Of a stretch of 5,429 nt of DNA, positions 1 to 5,429 are shown one piece after another (the stretch's first letter is position 1; the number at the start of each line of letters is the position of its first letter). Made by a program: the position numbers and the translations under genes. A model generated the notes under the pieces. It was not told the origin of the DNA and did not search any database. It saw nothing but the letters and a program-made list of their open reading frames with translations. Origin of the DNA: Bacteroidetes bacterium UBA1952 (GTDB lineage Bacteria; Bacteroidota; Bacteroidia; Chitinophagales; Chitinophagaceae); contig DDEO01000156.1 in NCBI GenBank assembly GCA_002336725.1, forward strand, positions 1-5,429, written 5' to 3'.

Positions 1-2309
1 TCGCAACCTCTGCTGTCTTTCACCACAAGTTTCACGCCCCAGCGGCCTGCCGCGCCGTAGCCGTGGCGCATCACCGGCGACCGCGACGTGTCCCAGGCCC
101 AGCCGCCCGCCGGCATACGGTTGTACCACGTCCAGTTCTGAACGCTGTTGCCCACATAATTTCCGGAAAAAGTTACCGTATCGCCTTTGCAGACTGCGGT
201 ATCGCTGGCCGTAACCGAGAGGCTGCCCTGCGTCAGATTCACTACCCGGGTCGTTGTATCTATACATCCAGACGTGGCATTACTTACCTGCAAGCGTACG
301 TTATAAACGCCCCGGCCGGAATAAATATGAACCGGATTGGCGGTCGTGGCCGTGGCGCCGTCGCCGAAAGTCCAGCTATAGGTTTGCGCACCCACAGAAG
401 CATCCTGAAAACGCACCAGAAGCGGCGTATCGCAACTATAAACGACTTTAAAATCGGCACCGGGCGGCTGGATGGTAATGGGGCCACCCTGCGCAGTAGC
501 CATACAGCCATTGTGGAAAGCATTCAGCACGACCGTAAAGCTGCCGGGCGAGAAATAGGCATACATCGGGTTTTTGAGGGTCAGGCTGTTGCCATCGCCA
601 AAAGCCCATAAGTAGGTTTGCGCACCGATTGTGGTGTTGGTAAACGAAATCGGCTGTTTGACGCAGGCGATGTTGGGCGTATAGGTAAAAGCAACGTTCG
701 GTGGCCGCCCTACTTCAATCAAAATACTGTCTTTCACCACGCAGCCGTTGGCGGTTGTCATCGTTACTACGACCTGAAATTTTCCGGTATCGGTGAACGT
801 GTGCGCAGGGCTGGCGGCGGTGGAAGTAGTGCCGTCCCGGAAATTCCAGTGCCAGGAGACAATCGGCGACGGATAGGGCGTGATGGTCGGGAAAGGAGAA
901 AGTGTGGTGGTGGTGGTAAGCGAATCGCGGAACTGCACCGTGAGCGGAACGCAACCCTGTCGGGGCGCAGCTTCCATATTGGCTTGTTTGTCGTAGATGC
1001 CCACGTTTGCGGGCCGGATGACCGTGGCGCGGCAGCCGCCGGCGGCTGTAACAACAAGCGTATCGGTATAAATGCCGTATTGCGTAAAGCTATGCGTGGT
1101 GGTTGCGCCGGTGGCGGTTCCGCCATTCCCGAATCGCCATTGAAAGGTGCTGCCCGCCGATGCCGTGGCCGTGTAGCTCACCGTGGCCGGAATGGCGCAG
1201 GGCAGCGCAGGTGTGCTGGTGAAAGCAGCCGTTGGCGCAGCCGCGATGGTAATGTTTCGACGAACGGTGTCGCTGCACCCGTTGATAATCGAGACCATCA
1301 TCACCGAATAGGTGCCGGGCGCATTGAAAACCGGCATTTCTGCGGAAGATGTGCCGGTGGACGGCGTGGCAGCAGGCCCGAAGTTCCAGAAGACCGAGGC
1401 GCTGACGGGATTGCTAATATCGGTAAACAGAAGCGGCGTTCCCACGCAGCCCGTGGGTGTAGCCGTGCTAAAAGCCGCCTGGGGCGCAACCGTCGTAACG
1501 AAGCCGGGGCGCAGGAGCGTGTCGGAACAGCCCCGTGCATCGGTTACAATCAGGCGAACGGCAAACGGGCCGGTGCCATTGTAGGTGTGTGATGGAGTGG
1601 CGCCGCTGCCGCCCGTTCCGTCGCCAAAATTCCAGTTGTAGGTATAAGGGCTTTGACCACCGCCTGCATTTCCGGAAAATTGAACGATATTGTTAGTCGT
1701 TTTGCAAAAGCTGGTGTTTCCGGCGCTGAAGCCGGCGGTTGGTTTGGGATAAACCACAATTTGTCCGGGCTTCGACAGGGTGGTAATGCAGCCGTAGGAA
1801 TTGGTAACGCGCAGCGAAGCGGCATAGCTACCCGGATTCGGAAAGGTCTGCGTGGTTGTGGACTGCGTGGCCGTAGCGCCATTACCGAAGCTCCACAAAT
1901 AAACCCCGCTGCCGGGTGCGTTCAGGTTGGTGGTGCTGGTGAAAACAGTGCGCAGGGGCGGACAACCTGCCGAGTCGCTTACTGTCCAGGAAACGGTAGG
2001 AGCCGGTTTTATATTGATAAATCCTGAAACGGTTTTGGTGTTGCTGCCGCCGGCATTGGTTACGGTAAGCGAAACAGTATAGAGGCCGGATTGCAGAAAA
2101 GTGGTGGATGGATTTTGCAGCACCGAAGTGGCACCGTTGCCGAAGCTCCAGCTATAGGTAGCGCCGCTGCCGGTATTGGCCGAGGTACTCGTAAATTGCA
2201 CCACCAGCGGGGCGCAGCCTGTCGTGAGGTCGGCGGTGAAATCGGCCACCGGTGTTTGACTGAAACACACCACAGGCAGCAGCAAAAGCAGGAGTAAGAT
2301 TCTTTTCAT
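1..2309 (-). CDS. Secreted multi-PKD-domain surface protein (5' part, C-terminus outside window)
   Basis: This is one uninterrupted minus-strand frame of 769 codons plus two bases, open at the left edge. It begins MKRI, followed by seven leucines and PVVCFSQ. That is a Sec signal peptide, probably cut after S17 to leave Gln at the mature N-terminus; C15 lacks a proper lipobox because V precedes it. The rest is tandem PKD-like beta-sandwich modules with the W-x-F-G-[DN]-G signature, with Trp at residues 54, 139, 226, 308, 391, 488, 568 and 646, and a ninth divergent module around W726/W728. No catalytic domain is visible. PKD modules in Bacteroidota usually serve as spacers or adhesive stalks in exported proteins, and such proteins often end in a type IX secretion sorting domain; that end is not in view, so this route is inferred. 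The start is chosen because an in-frame stop lies upstream at 2354-2352 with no ATG between, and because the signal peptide begins there. No Shine-Dalgarno sequence is seen. Confidence 0.9.
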   Translation of the reverse strand, partial: MKRILLLLLLLPVVCFSQTPVADFTADLTTGCAPLVVQFTSTSANTGSGATYSWSFGNGATSVLQNPSTTFLQSGLYTVSLTVTNAGGSNTKTVSGFINIKPAPTVSWTVSDSAGCPPLRTVFTSTTNLNAPGSGVYLWSFGNGATATQSTTTQTFPNPGSYAASLRVTNSYGCITTLSKPGQIVVYPKPTAGFSAGNTSFCKTTNNIVQFSGNAGGGQSPYTYNWNFGDGTGGSGATPSHTYNGTGPFAVRLIVTDARGCSDTLLRPGFVTTVAPQAAFSTATPTGCVGTPLLFTDISNPVSASVFWNFGPAATPSTGTSSAEMPVFNAPGTYSVMMVSIINGCSDTVRRNITIAAAPTAAFTSTPALPCAIPATVSYTATASAGSTFQWRFGNGGTATGATTTHSFTQYGIYTDTLVVTAAGGCRATVIRPANVGIYDKQANMEAAPRQGCVPLTVQFRDSLTTTTTLSPFPTITPYPSPIVSWHWNFRDGTTSTAASPAHTFTDTGKFQVVVTMTTANGCVVKDSILIEVGRPPNVAFTYTPNIACVKQPISFTNTTIGAQTYLWAFGDGNSLTLKNPMYAYFSPGSFTVVLNAFHNGCMATAQGGPITIQPPGADFKVVYSCDTPLLVRFQDASVGAQTYSWTFGDGATATTANPVHIYSGRGVYNVRLQVSNATSGCIDTTTRVVNLTQGSLSVTASDTAVCKGDTVTFSGNYVGNSVQNWTWYNRMPAGGWAWDTSRSPVMRHGYGAAGRWGVKLVVKDSRGC
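3..2255 (-). repeat. Array of eight PKD-like modules plus one divergent module
   Basis: The spacing between module tryptophans is 85, 87, 82, 83, 97, 80, 78 and 80 residues, which is the usual PKD period. The core reads YSWSFGNG, YLWSFGNG, YNWNFGDG, VFWNFGPA, FQWRFGNG, WHWNFRDG, YLWAFGDG and YSWTFGDG in order. Module 4 has lost the D/N-G turn (FGPA), and module 6 has R in place of the first G and a longer insert. Most modules open with a Cys (GCAPL, GCPPL, GCVGT, GCVPL, SCDTP) and close with a second one in a G-C pair (YGC, RGC, NGC, GGC, SGC). This suggests one disulfide per module in the exported protein. Module 1 has C32 but ends AGGSN, without the closing Cys. The ninth module (VCKGD to SRGC) keeps the Cys pair but has WTWY in place of the W-x-F-G motif. 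Confidence 0.85.
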
Positions 2310-2479
2310 AACAGCACGAAAGGGCAGACGGGATAGCAAGTTAAGGCTTTTTTAACGGATTGCAGGGGAGCCTTTTTCCGGAAATTTCCGGAAATTTTTC
2401 TATAAAAAAGGAGCCGCCAGACAACCCTTTCGGGCGCTTTGCTGTTGTTTAGCTTCAAACAATACGGTTTATTTAATTC
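2310..2479. promoter_or_regulatory. Divergent intergenic region between PKD gene and ATPase gene
   Basis: The two start codons face away from each other across 170 bp, so the promoters of both genes should lie here or overlap the gene starts. I find no convincing TAnnTTTG with a spaced TTG on either strand. The nearest is TATTGTTTG on the minus strand (2464-2456), which has one extra base in the spacer. The centre holds two abutting palindromes (2375-2394) framed by a looser inverted pair, CCTTTTT at 2371-2377 and AAAAAGG at 2405-2411. A shared operator is a reasonable inference from the geometry and has no direct proof. Confidence 0.5.
2375..2394. repeat. Two abutting copies of the 10-bp palindrome TTTCCGGAAA
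   Basis: Perfect palindromes occupy 2375-2384 and 2385-2394 with no gap, so their centres are 10 bp apart, about one helical turn, on the same DNA face. They lie 66-85 bp upstream of the PKD start and 86-105 bp upstream of the ATPase start. The same 10-mer also occurs at 160-169, 1669-1678 and 5405-5414. The arrangement would suit cooperative binding of a dimeric regulator, but a dispersed genomic motif is an equal possibility. Confidence 0.6.
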
Positions 2480-4009
2480 ATGCACTCTGTTTCTCCTGAT
2501 ATAAAAACGCTTGGGCAGCTCCGCGCTACCGGCTATCAGCCCCGCTCTGTAAAAGAAGAAGTCCGCCAGAATCTGATTCGCTCCATCGCTCAAAAAGAAC
2601 AGCCCTTTCAGACGGTTATCGGCTACGAAGACACGGTGGTTCCGGATGTAGAGCGTGCCCTGCTTTCGCGCCACAACATTCTGTTTCTCGGCCTGCGCGG
2701 ACAAGCCAAAACCCGCATGGCCCGCGAGATGACGCATCTGCTCGACGAGTGGATCCCGGCCATCGAAGGCTCCGAAATCAACGACGACCCGCTGCAACCC
2801 ATCTCTTCGTGGGGCCGGAAAACGGTGGAAGAAAGGGGCGAACAAACTCCCATCCGCTGGATTCACCGATCGGAGCGTTATAGCGAAAAACTCGCCACGC
2901 CCGATGTATCGGTGGCCGACCTCATCGGCGACATCGACCCCATTAAGGCCGCCAACCTGCGCGTAGCCCTCTCCGACGATCAGGCGCTGCATTATGGCAT
3001 TATTCCCCGCTCCCATCGCGGCATTTTTGTCATTAACGAGCTACCCGATTTGCAGGCCCGCATTCAGGTGGCGCTTTTCAATATTTTGCAGGAAGGCGAC
3101 ATCCAAATTCGTGGTTTCAAACTGCGGATGCCGCTCGATATTCTGTTTGTCTTCACCGCCAACCCGGAAGATTATACCAATCGGGGTTCCATTGTTACGC
3201 CGCTCAAAGACCGTATCGAGAGCCAGATTATCACCCATTACCCCAAAACGATAGACATTTCTAAAGCCATTACGGCGCAGGAAGCCGACATTTTGCCGGA
3301 GCAGGAAAGCCGTGTGGAGATGCCCGACCTCCTGAAAGTGCTGGTGGAAGAACTGGCCATGCAGGCGCGCAAAAGCGAGTATGTGGATCAGAAAAGCGGT
3401 GTGTCGGCGCGGCTCACCATCTCGGCCTACGAAAACCTGGTGAGCGCCGCCGAAAGGCGTGCGCTGCGGCAGGACGCGGAGCAAACGATGGCCCGAATGG
3501 CCGATTTTGCCGGCGTTGTGAGCAGCATTACCGGAAAGATTGAACTGGTGTATGAAGGCGAAGTGGAAGGCCCGGCGGCGGTGGCGCAACGGCTGCTGGG
3601 GCTGGCCATTCGCTCGGTATTTACCCAATATTTCCCCGACCCGGCGAGCTTCAAGAAAGCAGAGCGGCAGGCAAAAGGCAAGACATTCCAGAAGCCGAAT
3701 CCTTATAAAACGGTGATCGACTGGTTTGAACGCGGCAACGAACTGTCTTTGCCGGCAGAGACCCCTGACGCAGCCTACCGCGAGCGGCTTTTCTCGGTAG
3801 ATGGCTTGTATGCAGCCGTAAAAAGTTTTTATCCGCAGGCTTTGGGGCAACAAGCCGCGTTGCTGGCCGAATTCATGCTGCACGCACTTGCAGAATTTTC
3901 CCTTATTTCGCGCCGGAATGCCGATGCAGGAAGTTATTCCTTTGGCGATTTACTTTCGGGAATGCTAAACATGAACATTGACGATATAGAAGATGATGCT
4001 GATTATTAA
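2480..4009 (+). CDS. MoxR / Mg-chelatase subunit I-like AAA+ ATPase
   Basis: This is a 509-residue cytoplasmic AAA+ ATPase with no signal peptide or membrane segment. After an N-terminal helical stretch, the AAA+ core shows Walker A GLRGQAKT (71-78), Walker B GIFVINE (181-187, with N186-E187 where many AAA+ have D-E), sensor 1 in FTANPED (225-231), an arginine-finger candidate R245 in PLKDR, and a sensor 2 Arg (R311) in SGVSARLTIS. An extra segment between Walker A and B (about 98-175) contains the VSVADLIGDIDP stretch that corresponds to the family's insert. From memory, INELPDL is typical of this subfamily, so the Asn is not damage. The C-terminal third (about 320-509) is helical and ends in an acidic tail (DDIEDDADY). 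Relatives act as ring-shaped remodelling ATPases with a VWA-domain partner, often encoded next door, but none is visible here. The substrate is unknown. The start is firm: an in-frame TAA lies at 2474-2476, three bases before the ATG. Confidence 0.9.
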   Translation: MHSVSPDIKTLGQLRATGYQPRSVKEEVRQNLIRSIAQKEQPFQTVIGYEDTVVPDVERALLSRHNILFLGLRGQAKTRMAREMTHLLDEWIPAIEGSEINDDPLQPISSWGRKTVEERGEQTPIRWIHRSERYSEKLATPDVSVADLIGDIDPIKAANLRVALSDDQALHYGIIPRSHRGIFVINELPDLQARIQVALFNILQEGDIQIRGFKLRMPLDILFVFTANPEDYTNRGSIVTPLKDRIESQIITHYPKTIDISKAITAQEADILPEQESRVEMPDLLKVLVEELAMQARKSEYVDQKSGVSARLTISAYENLVSAAERRALRQDAEQTMARMADFAGVVSSITGKIELVYEGEVEGPAAVAQRLLGLAIRSVFTQYFPDPASFKKAERQAKGKTFQKPNPYKTVIDWFERGNELSLPAETPDAAYRERLFSVDGLYAAVKSFYPQALGQQAALLAEFMLHALAEFSLISRRNADAGSYSFGDLLSGMLNMNIDDIEDDADY

Positions 4010-4043
4010 GCCTTTACGCTTTCTCACAGAATATTAACAATTC

Positions 4044-4060
4044 AAAAACCTTGGTTTTTT
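4044..4060 (+). terminator. Weak A/T-rich hairpin, possible terminator of the ATPase gene
   Basis: Thirty-five bases after the ATPase stop codon, AAAAAC (4044-4049) pairs with GTTTTT (4054-4059) around a CTTG loop and runs into a T tract ending at 4060. The stem is only six pairs and mostly A-T, so termination would be weak. It overlaps the TTG of the promoter called at 4051-4083, so one of the two readings may be coincidental. Confidence 0.3.
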
Positions 4061-4083
4061 ACCTCAAAAATCCCTTATTTTTG
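4051..4083 (+). promoter_or_regulatory. Bacteroidota-type housekeeping promoter for the NYN-CSD gene
   Basis: TATTTTTG at 4076-4083 is an exact match to the Bacteroidota -7 element TAnnTTTG. A TTG at 4051-4053 lies 22 bp upstream, at the long end of the accepted 17-23 bp spacing to the -33 element. Transcription should start near 4088-4092, giving a leader of about 240 nt before the ATG at 4334. No second good match was seen closer to the gene; CATCTTTG at 4180-4187 lacks the first T and has no partner TTG. Confidence 0.55.
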
Positions 4084-4333
4084 CGGCTATCGTATCATAG
4101 ACTCATTTCTTATTTCTCCTTTTTTTTATTAAAACCCGCCCAATACGACAAAAGAACTTAATAAGCCGCATATAAAAAACATCTTTGAGCTTCCTTTGCT
4201 ATCTCTTAAAAAAACCACCCGATTCTTACAACCCGTGTTCTACACTTTTTTCCTGAAATTTTAAAGCAGCCTTTTTCTGGCCAGCGCGTTCATTTTAAAA
4301 AAACACTCTCCTTCCCCCACCATTCTGCTTATT
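4084..4333 (+). other. Long AT-rich, G-poor 5' leader of the NYN-CSD gene
   Basis: The stretch between the promoter and the ATG holds no ORF worth calling. It is rich in A and T runs (for example the T tract at about 4121-4128) and poor in G: from about 4201 to 4320 roughly one base in ten is G. I see no strong hairpin, and the only notable local palindrome is CTGGCCAG (4277-4284). There is no Shine-Dalgarno sequence; a C/T-rich stretch (about 4305-4321) precedes the start. Long, conditionally folded leaders are known for cold-shock protein mRNAs such as cspA of E. coli. Because the encoded protein carries a cold-shock domain, a similar role is conceivable, but no shared motif was found. Confidence 0.4.
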
Positions 4334-5332
4334 ATGCACTCTTCATCCCGCACAACCCGCATCGGTGTCTTTTATGACGGCAACTACCTGATGCATGTGT
4401 CGCGTTATTACAACTACGTTCACGACCGGAAAGCCCGCATTTCCATCTCCGGTCTGCACAACTTCATCCGCCAGCACATTGCTGCGTCTGACGGCCTTCC
4501 CATAGAACTTTGTCCTATCGTGGATGCCCACTATTTCCGGGGGCGCCTTGGGGCCTATGAAACGGCACAGCGTGAAAAACAACTGCTCTATGAGCGCGTT
4601 TTTGACGACATCCTGACCAACGAGGGCGTTACCACACACTACCTGCCGATTCGCATTTTCGGCACTTCCCGCTCCGAGAGCAACACCGAGGTATGGCTCT
4701 CGCTGGAAGCCTACGAACTGACCCTGCACAAGCGTTTCGATGTGGTGGTGCTGATCGCTTCTGATGGCGATTATACGCCACTGGTTCGCAAACTCAACAC
4801 GCTTGGCACGCGCGTCATGCTCGTTCACTGGGAGTTTTCCTATGTAGATGATCTGGGCCGCGAGCGCGTTTCGCAGACTTCCCGCGACCTGGTGGCAGAA
4901 TCGGCCTACCCCATTGCGCTGCACACGCTGATAGATGAATCCGAAGAAGGCGCAGATGCCACGATTGATGCCCTCTTTGTACCCAAGAAAGAAGACCGCA
5001 CTTATATTCCGGGCCGTCGCTACGAAAACGATGTCGAGGTGAGCTACAGTGGCGGCACCTATAATGCAGAAGGTTACAACAGCGTAAGCGCCGCCCACAC
5101 CTACAACGCCTCTTCGCCCGTGAGCGAAAACGCGGTGCGCAAAACCGGAACCGTCAAGGCGCTCAAAGATGGCTACGGCTTCATCAGCAGCTACCCGCGC
5201 GACGCGTTTTTCTATCACACCGCCGTTACCAACCTGGAGTTTTCGCAGTTGCAGGTGGGCGATGCCGTAGAATACAGCGAAGAAACCATGAACGACGGGC
5301 GCGTGGTAGCCAAAGAAATCGCCGTTGTGTAA
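4334..5332 (+). CDS. NYN (PIN-like) nuclease domain fused to a C-terminal cold-shock domain
   Basis: This is a 332-residue soluble protein. Residues about 8-195 form an NYN domain (LabA/DUF88-like, PIN fold). Motif 1 is VFYDGNYL (D15, N17), a mid-domain acidic strand is IVDAHYF (D64), motif 2 is NTEVWLSLEAYEL (E119, E125, where relatives usually have D), and motif 3 is IASDGDYTPLV (D144, D146). These acidic residues would hold the metal of an RNase. A Tyr/Asn/Ser-rich, probably flexible linker covers about 200-267. Residues about 269-332 are a cold-shock domain: GTVKALKDGYGFIS carries the RNP1-like aromatic patch and DAFFYHTAV the RNP2-like one, followed by the usual VGDAVEYS strand. The inference is an RNA-binding ribonuclease acting in RNA turnover or control; the target is unknown. 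ATG 4334 is the first in frame after a TAA at 4262-4264; the next Met (M20) would remove D15. The gene stands alone between its own promoter and a terminator. Confidence 0.88.
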   Translation: MHSSSRTTRIGVFYDGNYLMHVSRYYNYVHDRKARISISGLHNFIRQHIAASDGLPIELCPIVDAHYFRGRLGAYETAQREKQLLYERVFDDILTNEGVTTHYLPIRIFGTSRSESNTEVWLSLEAYELTLHKRFDVVVLIASDGDYTPLVRKLNTLGTRVMLVHWEFSYVDDLGRERVSQTSRDLVAESAYPIALHTLIDESEEGADATIDALFVPKKEDRTYIPGRRYENDVEVSYSGGTYNAEGYNSVSAAHTYNASSPVSENAVRKTGTVKALKDGYGFISSYPRDAFFYHTAVTNLEFSQLQVGDAVEYSEETMNDGRVVAKEIAVV

Positions 5333-5358
5333 AAGGCCATTCCCTTTAAAAAAATCTG

Positions 5359-5407
5359 ACAAAAGCGGGAAGCGCGACTTAAAAAGTCCCCTTCCCGCTT
5401 TTGTTTT
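5359..5407 (+). terminator. Strong rho-independent terminator after the NYN-CSD gene
   Basis: ACAAAAGCGGGAAG (5359-5372) pairs perfectly over 14 bp with CTTCCCGCTTTTGT (5391-5404), and T residues continue to 5407. The loop contains a small inner stem, GACTT (5376-5380) with AAGTC (5384-5388). It starts 27 bases after the stop codon. The A tract on the left side (5348-5354) gives a T-rich tail on the other strand, so it could also stop transcription entering from the right. Confidence 0.85.
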
Positions 5408-5414
5408 CCGGAAA
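5405..5414. repeat. Further intergenic copy of TTTCCGGAAA
   Basis: This is an exact copy of the palindrome found in tandem at 2375-2394. It abuts the end of the terminator stem and sits in a T/A-rich setting. It is the third non-coding copy in the window. Nothing else is recognisable from 5415 to the end. Confidence 0.5.
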
Positions 5415-5429
5415 AATACAGGCCCGAAA

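Noticed and set aside
181..187. Possible lipoprotein signal in the PKD protein (C15 after PVV)
   Set aside because: The residue before the Cys is Val where lipoboxes need Gly, Ala or Ser, and a normal Sec cleavage site before Gln18 fits better. This note concerns protein residues 12-18, encoded near 2256-2276.
63..2297. Several plus-strand frames of 60 to 324 codons across the left part
   Set aside because: They are Arg/Gly/Ala-rich shadows opposite the PKD gene, with no recognisable domain. The minus-strand frame is continuous, has a signal peptide and repeats a known fold.
2421..2447. ACAAC / GTTGT inverted repeat before the ATPase gene
   Set aside because: The arms are only five bases with a 17-base gap, which is expected by chance.
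2456..2464. TATTGTTTG on the minus strand as a -7 element for the PKD gene
   Set aside because: The spacer inside the motif is three bases where two are expected, and no TTG lies at the right distance upstream.
2306..3016. Minus-strand frame of 236 codons overlapping the start of the ATPase gene
   Set aside because: It lies opposite intact Walker A and insert motifs of the AAA+ protein and shows no family features, so it is a shadow.
3041..3883. Minus-strand frame of 280 codons opposite the ATPase
   Set aside because: It is antisense to Walker B, sensor 1 and the C-terminal part of the ATPase; its composition is odd and there is no motif.
4343..5362. Minus-strand frame of 339 codons opposite the NYN-CSD gene
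   Set aside because: It is about as long as the real gene, but the plus strand carries clear NYN and cold-shock motifs plus a matching promoter and terminator. The minus frame would start inside that terminator's stem region.

Overview
The window looks like chromosomal DNA of a member of the Bacteroidota. The evidence is a long secreted protein built of PKD repeats with Cys-flanked modules, a promoter of the Bacteroidota type (TAnnTTTG -7 element) at 4076-4083, starts without Shine-Dalgarno sequences preceded by AT-rich or pyrimidine-rich DNA, and a MoxR-type ATPase of a form I know from this phylum. The moderately GC-rich coding DNA with AT-rich gaps would suit the Chitinophagia, Saprospiria or Cytophagia, but the sequence does not fix the genus.

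Layout. Positions 1-2309 (minus strand) are the first 769 codons of a large surface or secreted protein: a Sec signal peptide, eight PKD-like modules and a ninth divergent one. The gene runs off the left edge, so its C-terminus is not seen. Positions 2310-2479 form a divergent intergenic region with two abutting copies of the palindrome TTTCCGGAAA. Positions 2480-4009 (plus) encode a 509-residue MoxR/Mg-chelatase-like AAA+ ATPase. Positions 4010-4333 are an AT-rich gap with a weak terminator candidate, the best promoter in the window and a leader of about 240 nt. Positions 4334-5332 (plus) encode a 332-residue protein joining an N-terminal NYN (PIN-like) nuclease domain to a C-terminal cold-shock domain. 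Positions 5359-5407 hold a strong intrinsic terminator.

The three genes do not form an evident pathway. The PKD gene and the ATPase gene are divergent and could share the palindromic site. The NYN-CSD gene appears to be its own transcription unit, bounded by its own promoter and terminator. No CRISPR, tRNA, rRNA or insertion sequence was recognised. The points most worth following up are the NYN-CSD protein with its long leader, the repeated palindrome TTTCCGGAAA (five exact copies, three of them non-coding), and the ATPase lacking an adjacent VWA partner gene.
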